Source: Neolewinella aurantiaca (lineage in GTDB: Bacteria; Bacteroidota; Bacteroidia; Chitinophagales; Saprospiraceae). From it: a stretch of DNA of 64,000 nucleotides. Of the stretch, positions 53,380 through 61,375 are shown one piece after another. Numbering within the stretch: position 1 is the first letter of the stretch; each line of letters opens with the position of its first letter. Under the pieces are notes generated by a model that saw only the letters and a list, made by a program, of their open reading frames with translations, had not been told where the DNA came from and made no database searches. The position numbers and the translations under genes are program-made. The stretch lies in assembly GCF_008014675.1 (NCBI RefSeq), contig NZ_VOXD01000002.1, positions 62,001 through 126,000 of the forward strand, in the 5' to 3' direction.

Positions 53380-54243
53380 ATGCCCCGCCGCTACGCCTTG
53401 ATTTTTATCTCTTTACTTCTGGTCCAGTTCTGCGCTGTGTACGCCTGGCAGCGTTACGAACGCAACGAGGAACTAACGAAGCTGTCGGCAAGCCTCAGCG
53501 CGACTAACCAAGCAGCCATCGCTAATCAGGAAGAAATGCTGGAGATGCAAATCAGGAGCTACGAGGAATTGATGAGGGATGGTAGTAAAGCGCGGTTTGC
53601 GCCACTGCTACATTTCGTCCTTAAGAACTATGCGGCCTACGACGAATTGACAAATGACGACAATGATAATGACTTTAGAAAACAAGCCCTTGCGCTGATC
53701 GAAGCAGTCTCTTCGGATTACGTCGCCATGATGACGGAGCATCACCTGTCTATGGACCTGAGCGAAGACGACGCTAAATATAAATGCGGCAAAATTGAGG
53801 ATTCAGCGGTGATCTCGCTCGATGACCTGACCGTAATCCCCCATCAATTACCTCCTGCCTTGCAACGCGATATGGCGCAGATGATAACACTTGACTATCT
53901 CAAGGATATCCTTCTGGATGCTATGTCGATAACCTGCAGCAGAGTGTATGTTTTCGATCAGTTCTTTCCCCTCTTTATGTCTGATCGCTGCGCCTACGAG
54001 CGTGGAGATTCCCTCAACGCCCGGGTGGCAATTGGTAGTTACAGCAACGCCCTTGACCCGGCGAACGTGAAGCTTACGGTCGGTGGCCAGGAGCTCGAAA
54101 TTGGCCTGGACGGTATCGCGGTGTTCAAAGCTCCGGCAGGAAAACGCGGGGACCACAGGCTAAAGACAAAGGTTGTGGTAACCAATCCGCTAACGGGAGA
54201 AGTGGAAACAGGAGAAGGGCAATTTAACTACCGGGTGGACTAA
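53380..54243 (+). CDS. GldM-like C-terminal-domain protein with membrane anchor
   Basis: 287 residues. An N-terminal membrane helix (YALIFISLLLVQFCAVYAW) is followed by a helical coiled-coil-like region (residues 30-180). The last 100 residues are a beta domain starting FDQFFPLFMSDRCAYERGDSL and ending VVVTNPLTGEVETGEGQFNYRV. That segment resembles the beta domains of GldM/PorM, the periplasmic rod of the type IX secretion/gliding motor (VKNP-TG motif, EYxV ending). At 287 residues it is about half of GldM. A T9SS accessory role is an inference; it may be unrelated beyond this domain. Confidence 0.65.
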   Translation: MPRRYALIFISLLLVQFCAVYAWQRYERNEELTKLSASLSATNQAAIANQEEMLEMQIRSYEELMRDGSKARFAPLLHFVLKNYAAYDELTNDDNDNDFRKQALALIEAVSSDYVAMMTEHHLSMDLSEDDAKYKCGKIEDSAVISLDDLTVIPHQLPPALQRDMAQMITLDYLKDILLDAMSITCSRVYVFDQFFPLFMSDRCAYERGDSLNARVAIGSYSNALDPANVKLTVGGQELEIGLDGIAVFKAPAGKRGDHRLKTKVVVTNPLTGEVETGEGQFNYRVD

Positions 54244-54269
54244 ACCAGAGAGCGGAGTGTTTTGCCACA

Positions 54270-55196
54270 TCATCTGCTCTGAAAAGGAACCGTGAAGCGG
54301 TAAAGGTCATCGGCCGCAACCGTATTGGGGAATACCTTTCGGGCTTCATTTTCGTGTCCTGCCGATGATTCGTAGCGCGTGCTGTAATGCCCGAGTACGA
54401 GTTGCCCAACCCCGGCCGCAAGGGCGGTACGTGCAGCGTCTTTGGCGGTGGAATGCCCCTTGAGGGCAGCATCCTCGGCCATGTCTTCAAGAAACGTAGC
54501 TTCGTGGTACAGCAAATTCACCCCTGCAACATACCCGGCGAGCTCCGGAAAGTATACAGTATCGGAACAATGCGCGTAGCTACGGGGTGGGGGAGGTTGG
54601 GAGACCAAATCAGCGTTGGGGATTACTGTCCCGTCGGGAAGTACGTGGTTGGCACCTGCCTTAATGGCCTTTATTGCAGTGTAGGGGAGGTCGTATTTCG
54701 CAATCGCTTCTTTGCGGATGTTGGCTTCCCGTTGCCTTTCGCGCAGGAGATAGCCATTGGTCTCGATCCGGTGTTGAAGCGGGAAGGCGAAGATTTCGAG
54801 ATCACCGGTGCCAGGCAGCTGAACGGGTGCTTCAGCGCACACGGTATGAAAAATCAGATCGTAGCTGAGCGGGTACTTGTCCAGTTCAAGCAGCGCTTCG
54901 AGGCGCGGCCGCAGGTGCAAAGGGGAGGTAATAGAAAGCGGCCTGGAGCGGCCCTGCATGGATAGTGAGGAAAGCAAGGGAGCTAACCCGAAATAATGAT
55001 CGCCGTGGAGGTGGGTGATCAGAATGTCGGAAACTCTCCCCATGCCCAGTCCTGCTTTCAGTAACTGGCGTTGGGTGTTTTCACCACAGTCAATAAGTAC
55101 GTCCGTTGTCTCCGTGCGCAGCATGGCGGCGGAACAATTCCGGACGGCTGTTGGTGCTCCTCCGGAGGTGCCGAGGAGGATGAGTTCGAAACGCAT
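54270..55196 (-). CDS. rnz: Ribonuclease Z
   Basis: 308 residues. The metallo-beta-lactamase motif HLHGDHYFGL is near residue 63, with later metal ligands in LLYHEATFLED and GHSTAKDAA and the final His in LVLGHYSTRY. It cuts the 3' trailer of tRNA precursors. A copy of the 19 bp repeat is inside it, read as Leu-His-Leu-Arg-Pro-Arg. It lies downstream of the STAS gene on the same strand. Confidence 0.94.
   Translation of the reverse strand: MRFELILLGTSGGAPTAVRNCSAAMLRTETTDVLIDCGENTQRQLLKAGLGMGRVSDILITHLHGDHYFGLAPLLSSLSMQGRSRPLSITSPLHLRPRLEALLELDKYPLSYDLIFHTVCAEAPVQLPGTGDLEIFAFPLQHRIETNGYLLRERQREANIRKEAIAKYDLPYTAIKAIKAGANHVLPDGTVIPNADLVSQPPPPRSYAHCSDTVYFPELAGYVAGVNLLYHEATFLEDMAEDAALKGHSTAKDAARTALAAGVGQLVLGHYSTRYESSAGHENEARKVFPNTVAADDLYRFTVPFQSR
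54902..54920 (+). repeat. Dispersed 19 bp repeat, copy 14 (in CDS)
   Basis: Exact match GGCGCGGCCGCAGGTGCAA inside rnz, followed by AGGGGAGGTAA. Confidence 0.8.
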
Positions 55197-55197
55197 A

Positions 55198-55288
55198 GTT
55201 TAGTCTGTTAGGCAGTTAGTTCGTTAGCCCTTCAAAAAGTTGCAGCAAGAGCTCCAACAGACTAACGAACTAACGGGCTAACAAACTA
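55198..55288. repeat. GTTAG-rich palindrome between STAS and rnz
   Basis: Arms GTTAGTTCGTTAG (55215-55227) and CTAACGAACTAAC (55262-55274) are perfect. They are flanked by further imperfect pairing of TAGTTT/AAACTA ends. The pentamer GTTAG is repeated several times on each side. It may end STAS transcription or be a mobile palindrome. Confidence 0.7.
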
Positions 55289-55669
55289 TTACTCCTCACC
55301 TTCGCTCTGAAGGTCACGCTGAAGCTCTTCCATCATGATGAAGTCGGAGCTTTCCGAAACGGTAGGAAGGATAGTAAGAACGGAATCTACTTTGGAGATT
55401 TCAACCAGTCGCTTTACGGCAGGGTGATCTACTCCGGTAACAACGAAAGTACCGAGGTTGCTCCACAGGCGGCGGGCGGTAAGAATGGCACTAAGGCCCG
55501 AGCTATCAACGTAGTGAACGTCACTAAGGTCGAGGATAAGGTTAGTGATGCCTTCATTGGCCAGAATCACGAACTCTGACTTGAGCTTAGGAGCTACTGC
55601 GGAGTTGAGGTTTTCTTCCAGAGGCTTAATGAGGGTGTAGCGTTCCTGTTTGTCGATACTGAATTTCAT
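55289..55669 (-). CDS. STAS-domain anti-sigma-factor antagonist
   Basis: 126 residues. A single STAS domain with the phosphorylatable Ser in VHYVDSSGLSAILTARR (DSSGLS). It binds partner kinases of the RsbW/SpoIIAB type in general stress or envelope signalling. A -7 box TACCTTTG is 16 nt upstream of the ATG. No partner kinase is in the window. The C-terminus is acidic (QRDLQSEGEE). Confidence 0.9.
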   Translation of the reverse strand: MKFSIDKQERYTLIKPLEENLNSAVAPKLKSEFVILANEGITNLILDLSDVHYVDSSGLSAILTARRLWSNLGTFVVTGVDHPAVKRLVEISKVDSVLTILPTVSESSDFIMMEELQRDLQSEGEE

Positions 55670-55685
55670 ACGTTATTATTTTTCG

Positions 55686-55693
55686 CAAAGGTA
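55686..55693 (-). promoter_or_regulatory. -7 box of the STAS gene
   Basis: A perfect TACCTTTG on the minus strand, 16 nt before the ATG. Confidence 0.5.
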
Positions 55694-55962
55694 GTGTTTG
55701 CGTGGTATTAGTATTTTTAGAGAGCACAAAACGTGCCATATGGCTGGTTTATCCCGCTGCCAATTTACGAAACCCTTAAAAATGGCTTTGAGTTCAGCTT
55801 TACCACAACCAACTAACCCGGAACACGTTCTTTTTATTGGAGAGAGAAATGCGACGGCGATATGTCAGGTATTTTTGTCAGGTCAGTGCGATGGCACGGT
55901 TATTCCTCTTTAGACCTTACATTTAGGTCTCGTTCGCCAAACTTTGCTTCAACGTTCCGACG

Positions 55963-55981
55963 TTGCACCTGCGGCCGCGCC
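55963..55981 (-). repeat. Dispersed 19 bp repeat, copy 15
   Basis: Exact match TTGCACCTGCGGCCGCGCC, intergenic, upstream of clpC. Confidence 0.8.
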
Positions 55982-56072
55982 ACCCAAAAGCTATCAATAC
56001 TACGTATGTAAGCACGGGTTCAAAGACTGTGGCCTTTAGTAGGCCTGATACGAAACAAGAAAATTTATTAAA

Positions 56073-58634
56073 ATGAATCCTAGCCAAAGAGAATTCAACC
56101 CTGAAATAAAAAAGGCCATGGCCCGGGGGAAGATGGAAGCCGAAAAGATGGGGCACGCCTATGTGGGCCCTGAACATCTTTTGCTCGGTGTGCTGTCTAT
56201 GCCCGATACCCTGGCTGCCCGCGTACTGAAAAATCTTTCCGTGGATATTCAGGCTCTGAAGGACACCATCCGCCAGAATGTTCACCGCAACGGTGGGCAG
56301 GCAAGTGGCCATACTATTTCGCAGTTGCCACTTAACGACAAAGCTGACCGTGTACTGAAGGTCACTTTTCTTGAAGCGAAAGCACTGAAAACCTCAGTGG
56401 TCAGCCCCGAACATCTAATCTTGTCCATCCTCCGTAACAAGGAACTGCCCGCAACCAAAATTCTGGGCCAGTTTGAGGTGGAGTACGACATCTACAAAGC
56501 TGAACTTGATTACGTGAAAGACGAAAAAGATTTTACCGAAGACATCAACCTCCCGCTCAACGAGACGCCGGGGGAAGAAGAACAATATGAAGACGACGGC
56601 GATCAGGGCCGCGGCTTTCAGGGTGGCCAGCGCAAGGGCGCCGGCAACAACAAGAGCCGTACTCCGGTACTCGATAATTTCGGCCGCGATATTACCGCCC
56701 TTGCCGACGGTGATAAACTCGACCCGATTATTGGCCGGGAAACTGAAATCGAGCGCGTCAGCCAGATCCTGAGCCGCCGCAAGAAGAACAACCCGATCCT
56801 GATCGGTGAGCCCGGTGTCGGTAAAACCGCCATCGTTGAAGGTCTCGCCCTGCGGATCAAGGAAAAGAAGGTCAGCCGAACCCTCTTCGATAAGCGCATC
56901 GTGATGCTCGATCTGGCAGCACTGGTAGCCGGTACCAAGTACCGGGGCCAGTTTGAAGAACGGATGAAAGCGATTATGACCGAGCTCGAAAAAAGCCGCG
57001 ACGTGATCCTGTTCATCGATGAAATCCATACCATCGTTGGTGCCGGTGGCGCAACCGGATCGTTGGATGCCTCCAACATCTTTAAGCCTGCCCTGGCAAG
57101 GGGTGAGCTCCAATGCATCGGTGCATCTACGCTGGATGAATACCGCCAGCACATCGAAAAAGATGGCGCGCTCGATCGTCGCTTCCAGAAAGTGCTCGTC
57201 AACCCGCCGAGTGCAGAGGAAGCTGTACACATCCTCAATAACATCAAGGCGAAGTACGAAGACTTCCACCACGTGGAGTATTCCGATGATGCCATCGAGG
57301 CTTGTGTGAAGTTCTCCGACCGGTACATCACAGATCGGTTCCTGCCCGATAAGGCCATCGATGTTCTCGACGAAGTCGGAGCCCGTACTCACCTGAAAAA
57401 CATCGTTGTACCGAAATCCATCGAAGAGATCGAAGTACAGATCGAAGAGGTGAAGGTGGAAAAGAACAACGCCGTCAAGAACCAGCAGTACGAAAAAGCT
57501 GCCGATCTGCGCGATCAGGAAAGCAAACTTCAGCGTTCGCTCGAGGAGGCTCAGGTGAAGTGGGAGGAAGAATCCCGCAATGCCCGTTACCCCGTCAACG
57601 AAGAAGACATTGCCGAAGTAGTGTCCATGATGACGGGCATCCCCGTGAACCGGGTTGCTCAGAACGAGAGCAAGAAACTCGTCGGAATGGCCGAAGACCT
57701 GAAGGGTGCGGTGATTGGTCAGGATAGTGCCATCGAAAAGGTAACCAAGGCTATCCAACGCAACCGCGTTGGTCTTAAAGACCCCAGCAAGCCGATCGGT
57801 ACGTTCATCTTCCTTGGCCCTACTGGTGTCGGTAAGACTGAGTTGGCCAAGGTGTTGGCGAAGTATATCTTCGACAGCGAAGACAGCCTGATCCGTATCG
57901 ACATGTCTGAGTACATGGAGAAATTCTCCGTCAGCCGCCTCATCGGTGCGCCTCCCGGATACGTGGGGTACGAAGAAGGTGGCCAGCTGACCGAGAAAGT
58001 TCGTCGCAAGCCTTACAGCGTCATCCTGCTTGATGAGATCGAAAAGGCTCACCCCGATGTTTATAACATCCTCCTGCAAGTGCTCGACGACGGACAACTT
58101 ACCGACGGCATGGGCCGTAAGGTAGACTTCAAGAACACCCTGATCATCATGACCTCCAACATCGGTGTACGCCAGTTGAAGGACTTCGGCCAGGGAGTTG
58201 GTTTCGCGACCAAAGCCCGCACCGAAAATGCAGAAGAGAACAGCAAGGCCGTAATCAACAACGCGCTGAAACGGACGTTCTCTCCTGAGTTCCTCAACCG
58301 GATCGATGACGTGGTTATCTTCAACAGCCTCAACCAGGAGAACATCTTCAAGATCATCGACATCGCGCTTGCTGATCTTTACAAGCGCCTGGACGGTTTG
58401 GAATTCACCATGACGCTGAGCGACGAAGCGAAGAAATTCGTAGCCGAAAAAGGTTTCGATCCTCAGTTTGGTGCACGTCCGTTGCACCGTGCTATCCAGA
58501 AGTACATTGAAGACCCGCTGGCCGAATTCATCCTCAACAACAACCCCGAAGGTGGCTCCAAACTGGTCGCTAACCTGAATGAGGAAGGTGACGGACTCAC
58601 GATTGTGCAGGAGACAGCAATTGCCTCTGAATAG
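56073..58634 (+). CDS. clpC: ATP-dependent Clp protease ATPase subunit ClpC
   Basis: 853 residues. The Clp N-domain repeats (residues 1-150, HAYVGPEHLLLGVL and VSPEHLILSILRN) precede two AAA+ modules. D1 has Walker A GEPGVGKT and Walker B ILFIDEIH. D2 has Walker A GPTGVGKT and Walker B VILLDEIE. A UVR-like M-domain (VKNQQYEKAADLRDQE) lies between them, which separates ClpC from ClpA. An acidic Gly/Gln linker (EEEQYEDDGDQGRGFQGG) follows the N-domain. It unfolds proteins for ClpP. Its end is followed by a clear terminator. Confidence 0.96.
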   Translation: MNPSQREFNPEIKKAMARGKMEAEKMGHAYVGPEHLLLGVLSMPDTLAARVLKNLSVDIQALKDTIRQNVHRNGGQASGHTISQLPLNDKADRVLKVTFLEAKALKTSVVSPEHLILSILRNKELPATKILGQFEVEYDIYKAELDYVKDEKDFTEDINLPLNETPGEEEQYEDDGDQGRGFQGGQRKGAGNNKSRTPVLDNFGRDITALADGDKLDPIIGRETEIERVSQILSRRKKNNPILIGEPGVGKTAIVEGLALRIKEKKVSRTLFDKRIVMLDLAALVAGTKYRGQFEERMKAIMTELEKSRDVILFIDEIHTIVGAGGATGSLDASNIFKPALARGELQCIGASTLDEYRQHIEKDGALDRRFQKVLVNPPSAEEAVHILNNIKAKYEDFHHVEYSDDAIEACVKFSDRYITDRFLPDKAIDVLDEVGARTHLKNIVVPKSIEEIEVQIEEVKVEKNNAVKNQQYEKAADLRDQESKLQRSLEEAQVKWEEESRNARYPVNEEDIAEVVSMMTGIPVNRVAQNESKKLVGMAEDLKGAVIGQDSAIEKVTKAIQRNRVGLKDPSKPIGTFIFLGPTGVGKTELAKVLAKYIFDSEDSLIRIDMSEYMEKFSVSRLIGAPPGYVGYEEGGQLTEKVRRKPYSVILLDEIEKAHPDVYNILLQVLDDGQLTDGMGRKVDFKNTLIIMTSNIGVRQLKDFGQGVGFATKARTENAEENSKAVINNALKRTFSPEFLNRIDDVVIFNSLNQENIFKIIDIALADLYKRLDGLEFTMTLSDEAKKFVAEKGFDPQFGARPLHRAIQKYIEDPLAEFILNNNPEGGSKLVANLNEEGDGLTIVQETAIASE

Positions 58635-58674
58635 TAACAGTAAGGTTCAACCGGTAACGATTTGAATCACCGTA

Positions 58675-58720
58675 ACAGCCCCGGATACAGCAACGCTGAT
58701 TCCGGGGCTGTTTTTATTTT
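58675..58720 (+). terminator. Terminator of clpC
   Basis: ACAGCCCCGGA/TCCGGGGCTGT stem (58675-58685, 58701-58711) followed by TTTTATTTT. Confidence 0.9.
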
Positions 58721-59000
58721 GCAGCCAGAGGTATAGTGCTGTTAATCAGGGCCTGGTCTTGCTCCTGAGTGCCGAAGGACACACCTCAAAATAAGCTGCA
58801 GAGGAACCTGAAGATCGGTTCTGTACGTCTCAGCGCCCCGGTTATTTCGCCCTGCACGATAACCTGACGCGAAGAACAGTTGTCCTAAAAGGTGCCTTTT
58901 TTGCGGTAAATGCTGATTTCCAGGCGCAAATCGCTGATTTCTCCTTAATTTTGTTAACACTCCAGAACTTATACCCGTATAAATTCTTTATTAAGGAGAG

Positions 59001-59054
59001 CAGCCCTTGCGGAGGACGGCTGAAAACAAGACCTCCGGCATCCTCCCTTTTTTT
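59001..59054 (+). promoter_or_regulatory. infC leader with attenuator-like hairpin
   Basis: CAGCC (59001-59005) can pair with GGCTG (59017-59021). Alternatively GGAGGA (59011-59016) can pair with TCCTCC (59041-59046), followed by seven T. The two pairings exclude each other, as in attenuators. Proximity to the non-ATG start of infC suggests feedback control. Confidence 0.45.
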
Positions 59055-59055
59055 C

Positions 59056-59784
59056 ATTAAACACAACAATTTTTTGGGTAGACGTAAAGGCGGCGGCCGC
59101 AAACGCACTTTCCGCAGAGAAGATACTGCACCAAAACACCGGATCAATGACATGATCCGTAGCCCCGAGGTACGCCTGGTGGGCGACAACGTAGCTGACA
59201 TTTCAACTGAGCTCAACCTTAATATCGGTCCGGGACAGGTTCATGATTCCCGCCGCGCGAAGCAGTGGGCCCGTGAAGTTGATCTTGACCTCGTAGAGAT
59301 CAGCCCAAACGCTGAACCACCGGTTGTTAAAATTATCGACTACAAGAAATTCCTTTACCAGCAAAAGCAGCGGGAAAAGGAACTGAAGGCTAATACGGTA
59401 AAGACCGTAGTTAAGGAAGTCCGGTTCGGACCTAATACCGACGACCATGATTTCGAATTCAAGGTGCGCCACGCGCGCGGCTTCCTCGAAGACGGTGCAA
59501 AGGTGAAGGCCTACGTTCACTTCCGTGGCCGCTCCATCGTGTTCAAGGACCGTGGCGAACTGTTACTGCTTCGTTTCATGAAGGAGCTTGAAGATCTCGG
59601 CCAGGCAGAAGCCATGCCGAAGATGGAGAAACGCCGGATGAACGTTATGATTCAGCCCAAGAAATCAGCTAAGTCTGCTTCTGCTAAGAAGAAAGCAGAA
59701 GCAGCTAAGCGCAGTAAAGAATTGAGCAAGAAGCCAATGGCTTCTAAGGCTGAAGTTGCTGCCGCAGAAGCTGAAGAGGAATAG
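59056..59784 (+). CDS. infC: Translation initiation factor IF-3
   Basis: About 242 residues. No ATG exists before HRINDMIRSPEVRLVGDN; the candidates are ATT at 59056, typical of infC in many bacteria, or TTG at 59074. The N-domain (INDMIRSPEVRLVGDNVADIS, LDLVEISPNAEPPVVKIIDY) and C-domain (KEVRFGPNTDDHDFEFKVRHA, VHFRGRS) are complete. A Lys/Ala-rich tail of about 45 residues (KSAKSASAKKKAEAAKRSK) extends beyond the usual end. IF-3 dissociates ribosomes and checks the initiator codon. Confidence 0.93.
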   Translation: MKHNNFLGRRKGGGRKRTFRREDTAPKHRINDMIRSPEVRLVGDNVADISTELNLNIGPGQVHDSRRAKQWAREVDLDLVEISPNAEPPVVKIIDYKKFLYQQKQREKELKANTVKTVVKEVRFGPNTDDHDFEFKVRHARGFLEDGAKVKAYVHFRGRSIVFKDRGELLLLRFMKELEDLGQAEAMPKMEKRRMNVMIQPKKSAKSASAKKKAEAAKRSKELSKKPMASKAEVAAAEAEEE

Positions 59785-59809
59785 GTTCTGCCCTTCTTTT
59801 ACAAATGCA

Positions 59810-59846
59810 AAAAGCCCCACTTTCCATTATGGAAGGTGGGGCTTTT
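59810..59846 (+). terminator. Terminator of infC
   Basis: AAAAGCCCCACTTTCC/GGAAGGTGGGGCTTTT around ATTAT, 26 bp after the stop, with T-rich sequence on the plus strand. Confidence 0.9.
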
Positions 59847-59923
59847 GGTTTTATGTGGGTCTACCTCCATTCAGTAACCTTCAGGCTCCCGAATGGAGGA
59901 TTACTGCTTCTGAAAAGCCTCCA

Positions 59924-59943
59924 TTGCATCCCGCGGCCGCGCC
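59924..59943 (-). repeat. Dispersed 19 bp repeat, copy 16
   Basis: TTGCATCCCGCGGCCGCGCC, one extra base; the minus-strand flank ATGGAGGCTTTTCAGAAGC continues the extended motif. Confidence 0.65.
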
Positions 59944-59955
59944 CTGGTGAAAAGG

Positions 59956-61266
59956 TCATCCAAAAAGGTCTGTTGCAGGATTCTCAGCGGTCTGCTCGGG
60001 CAGTTTAAACTTCCAGAGGATGATCATTCCCAGGGCAAAGAAAAAGGAGAGGGCGAGCAGACTGAGCCGCATACTGCCAGTAATAAGGTCGAGCAGGGCG
60101 AAGATGAAAGTGCCGCCAACGATGGCCAGTTTTTCGAGGATGTCGTAAAAACTGAAATAGCTCGTTACGTCCTCCCTTGTGGGAATAAGTTTGGCGTAGG
60201 TACTCCGGCTCATACTCTGGATGCCTCCCATTACGAGGCCAACCGCCGCGGCAACGCCGTAGAAAGTCGTTTTGCCCTGCACGAAGTAGCCCGCCAGGCA
60301 GATCAGGAACCAGATTACCAGTTGGAAGTAAATGGCTGTTTTATTGCCAAACCGCTTACTCACCGACGCGGCCAAATACGCGCCGCCAATGGCGACGATC
60401 TGGAGGATCAGGACAACCTGAATCAATTCGCTGGTCTCGAAACCCAACTCCTTTGCCGCAAAGAGCGAAGCCAGAAAAATCACGGTCTGTACGCCCGCAG
60501 AGTAGCTGAAGAAAGCGCCGAGGAACCGCAGCGTTGGCGGTGAAGCTTTCACCCTGCGCCACACAGATTTGAACTCTTCCCAGCCCTTACGGCTGACATC
60601 CGCGATGCCCGCACTTTTTTTGCGCAGGTCCTGCGGAAGGCGGGAGAAAGCGATATAGCCGAACAGTAACCACCAGAGGCCAACAGTAACGAAGGCCAGC
60701 CGCGTGGCCATGCCCGCATCCGGAATGCCGAACCATTCTGGCTTGAGGACCATCGCGAGGTTGAGGACGAGCAGCAAAACCGAGCCGATGTACCCCATCG
60801 CAAAACCTTTTGCGCTGAGCTTGTCGAACCGGTCCGGAGTAGCAATGACGGGCAAAAAGCTGTTGTAGAAAACCAAACCTCCGGCGAAGCCGATGAGCCC
60901 CAACGAGAAGCCGAACGTCCCCAGCGCAAGGTCGTTCATGTCCTGGAACCAGAACAAGCTGAGGCAGGCAATACCTCCTATCGTGGTGAAAACCTGGAGA
61001 AAAAACTTCCGCCGACCGCCCGCATCTGCGATACCGGACAGCAGGGGCGAGAGCACCGCAATGATGAGGTAGCTGATACTGATCGTGAAGGCCAGCCAGG
61101 AACTGTTGCTGAAACCGATGCCCAGCACCGAAAACTCTTCGTCGACCACCGTCTCGAAGTAAGGCGGAAAGATAGCCGTAGTGATCACGAGCGCGAAGGC
61201 CGAGTTGGCCCAGTCGAAAAGCGCCCAGCCGTTCATGGTGCGGGGGTGGTTGAGGTCGTGCTGCAT
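59956..61266 (-). CDS. MFS transporter, Atg22/UMF22-like
   Basis: About 436 residues with 12 membrane segments. The start MNGWALFDWANSAFALVITTAIFPPYF is the signature of the vacuole-effluxer Atg22-like family. Further motifs are GIADAGGRRKFFL between helices 2 and 3 and GGIQSMSRSTYAKLIP later. Substrates are unknown; eukaryotic relatives export amino acids. The ATG at 61266 (MQHDLNHPRTMNG) is preferred; a start at 61275 adds three residues. Confidence 0.88.
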   Translation of the reverse strand: MQHDLNHPRTMNGWALFDWANSAFALVITTAIFPPYFETVVDEEFSVLGIGFSNSSWLAFTISISYLIIAVLSPLLSGIADAGGRRKFFLQVFTTIGGIACLSLFWFQDMNDLALGTFGFSLGLIGFAGGLVFYNSFLPVIATPDRFDKLSAKGFAMGYIGSVLLLVLNLAMVLKPEWFGIPDAGMATRLAFVTVGLWWLLFGYIAFSRLPQDLRKKSAGIADVSRKGWEEFKSVWRRVKASPPTLRFLGAFFSYSAGVQTVIFLASLFAAKELGFETSELIQVVLILQIVAIGGAYLAASVSKRFGNKTAIYFQLVIWFLICLAGYFVQGKTTFYGVAAAVGLVMGGIQSMSRSTYAKLIPTREDVTSYFSFYDILEKLAIVGGTFIFALLDLITGSMRLSLLALSFFFALGMIILWKFKLPEQTAENPATDLFG

Positions 61267-61363
61267 GATCCACAAGGTAGGGTGCGGTACGTTAATGATT
61301 GAGGAGTTTTACGACGAATTCCAGAGATCGCAGTCCGGAGTATAACTCCTCGGCCGTAAACCT

Positions 61364-61375
61364 TAACTTTCCCCC
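61364..61375 (+). promoter_or_regulatory. -7 box four bases before the coaD ATG
   Basis: TAACTTTC (61364-61371, one mismatch) then CCCC and the ATG at 61376. Confidence 0.45.

Larger units (their letters stand above)
55670..56072. other. 403 bp gap between the STAS and clpC genes
   Basis: It holds the STAS promoter at the left and a copy of the 19 bp repeat at 55963-55981. A 71-codon plus-strand frame (55698-55913) has no convincing features. No clear clpC promoter was recognised. Confidence 0.4.
58635..59055. other. 421 bp gap: clpC terminator and infC leader
   Basis: The left part contains the clpC terminator. The right part, from about 58940, is A/T-rich with TTGTTAAC and TATACCCG elements. 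It then enters a structured leader before infC. No gene is supported; a short hairpin AAAGGTGCCTTT with T run at 58889-58906 may be a second terminator. Confidence 0.45.

Noticed and set aside
55698-55913. 71-codon plus-strand frame between the STAS and clpC genes
   Set aside because: No start context, domain, or composition in favour of coding; probably noise.
56415-58487. 690-codon open frame antisense to clpC
   Set aside because: It lies wholly opposite a highly conserved gene. Its product has no domain or signal, and it arises from the codon bias of the true gene.
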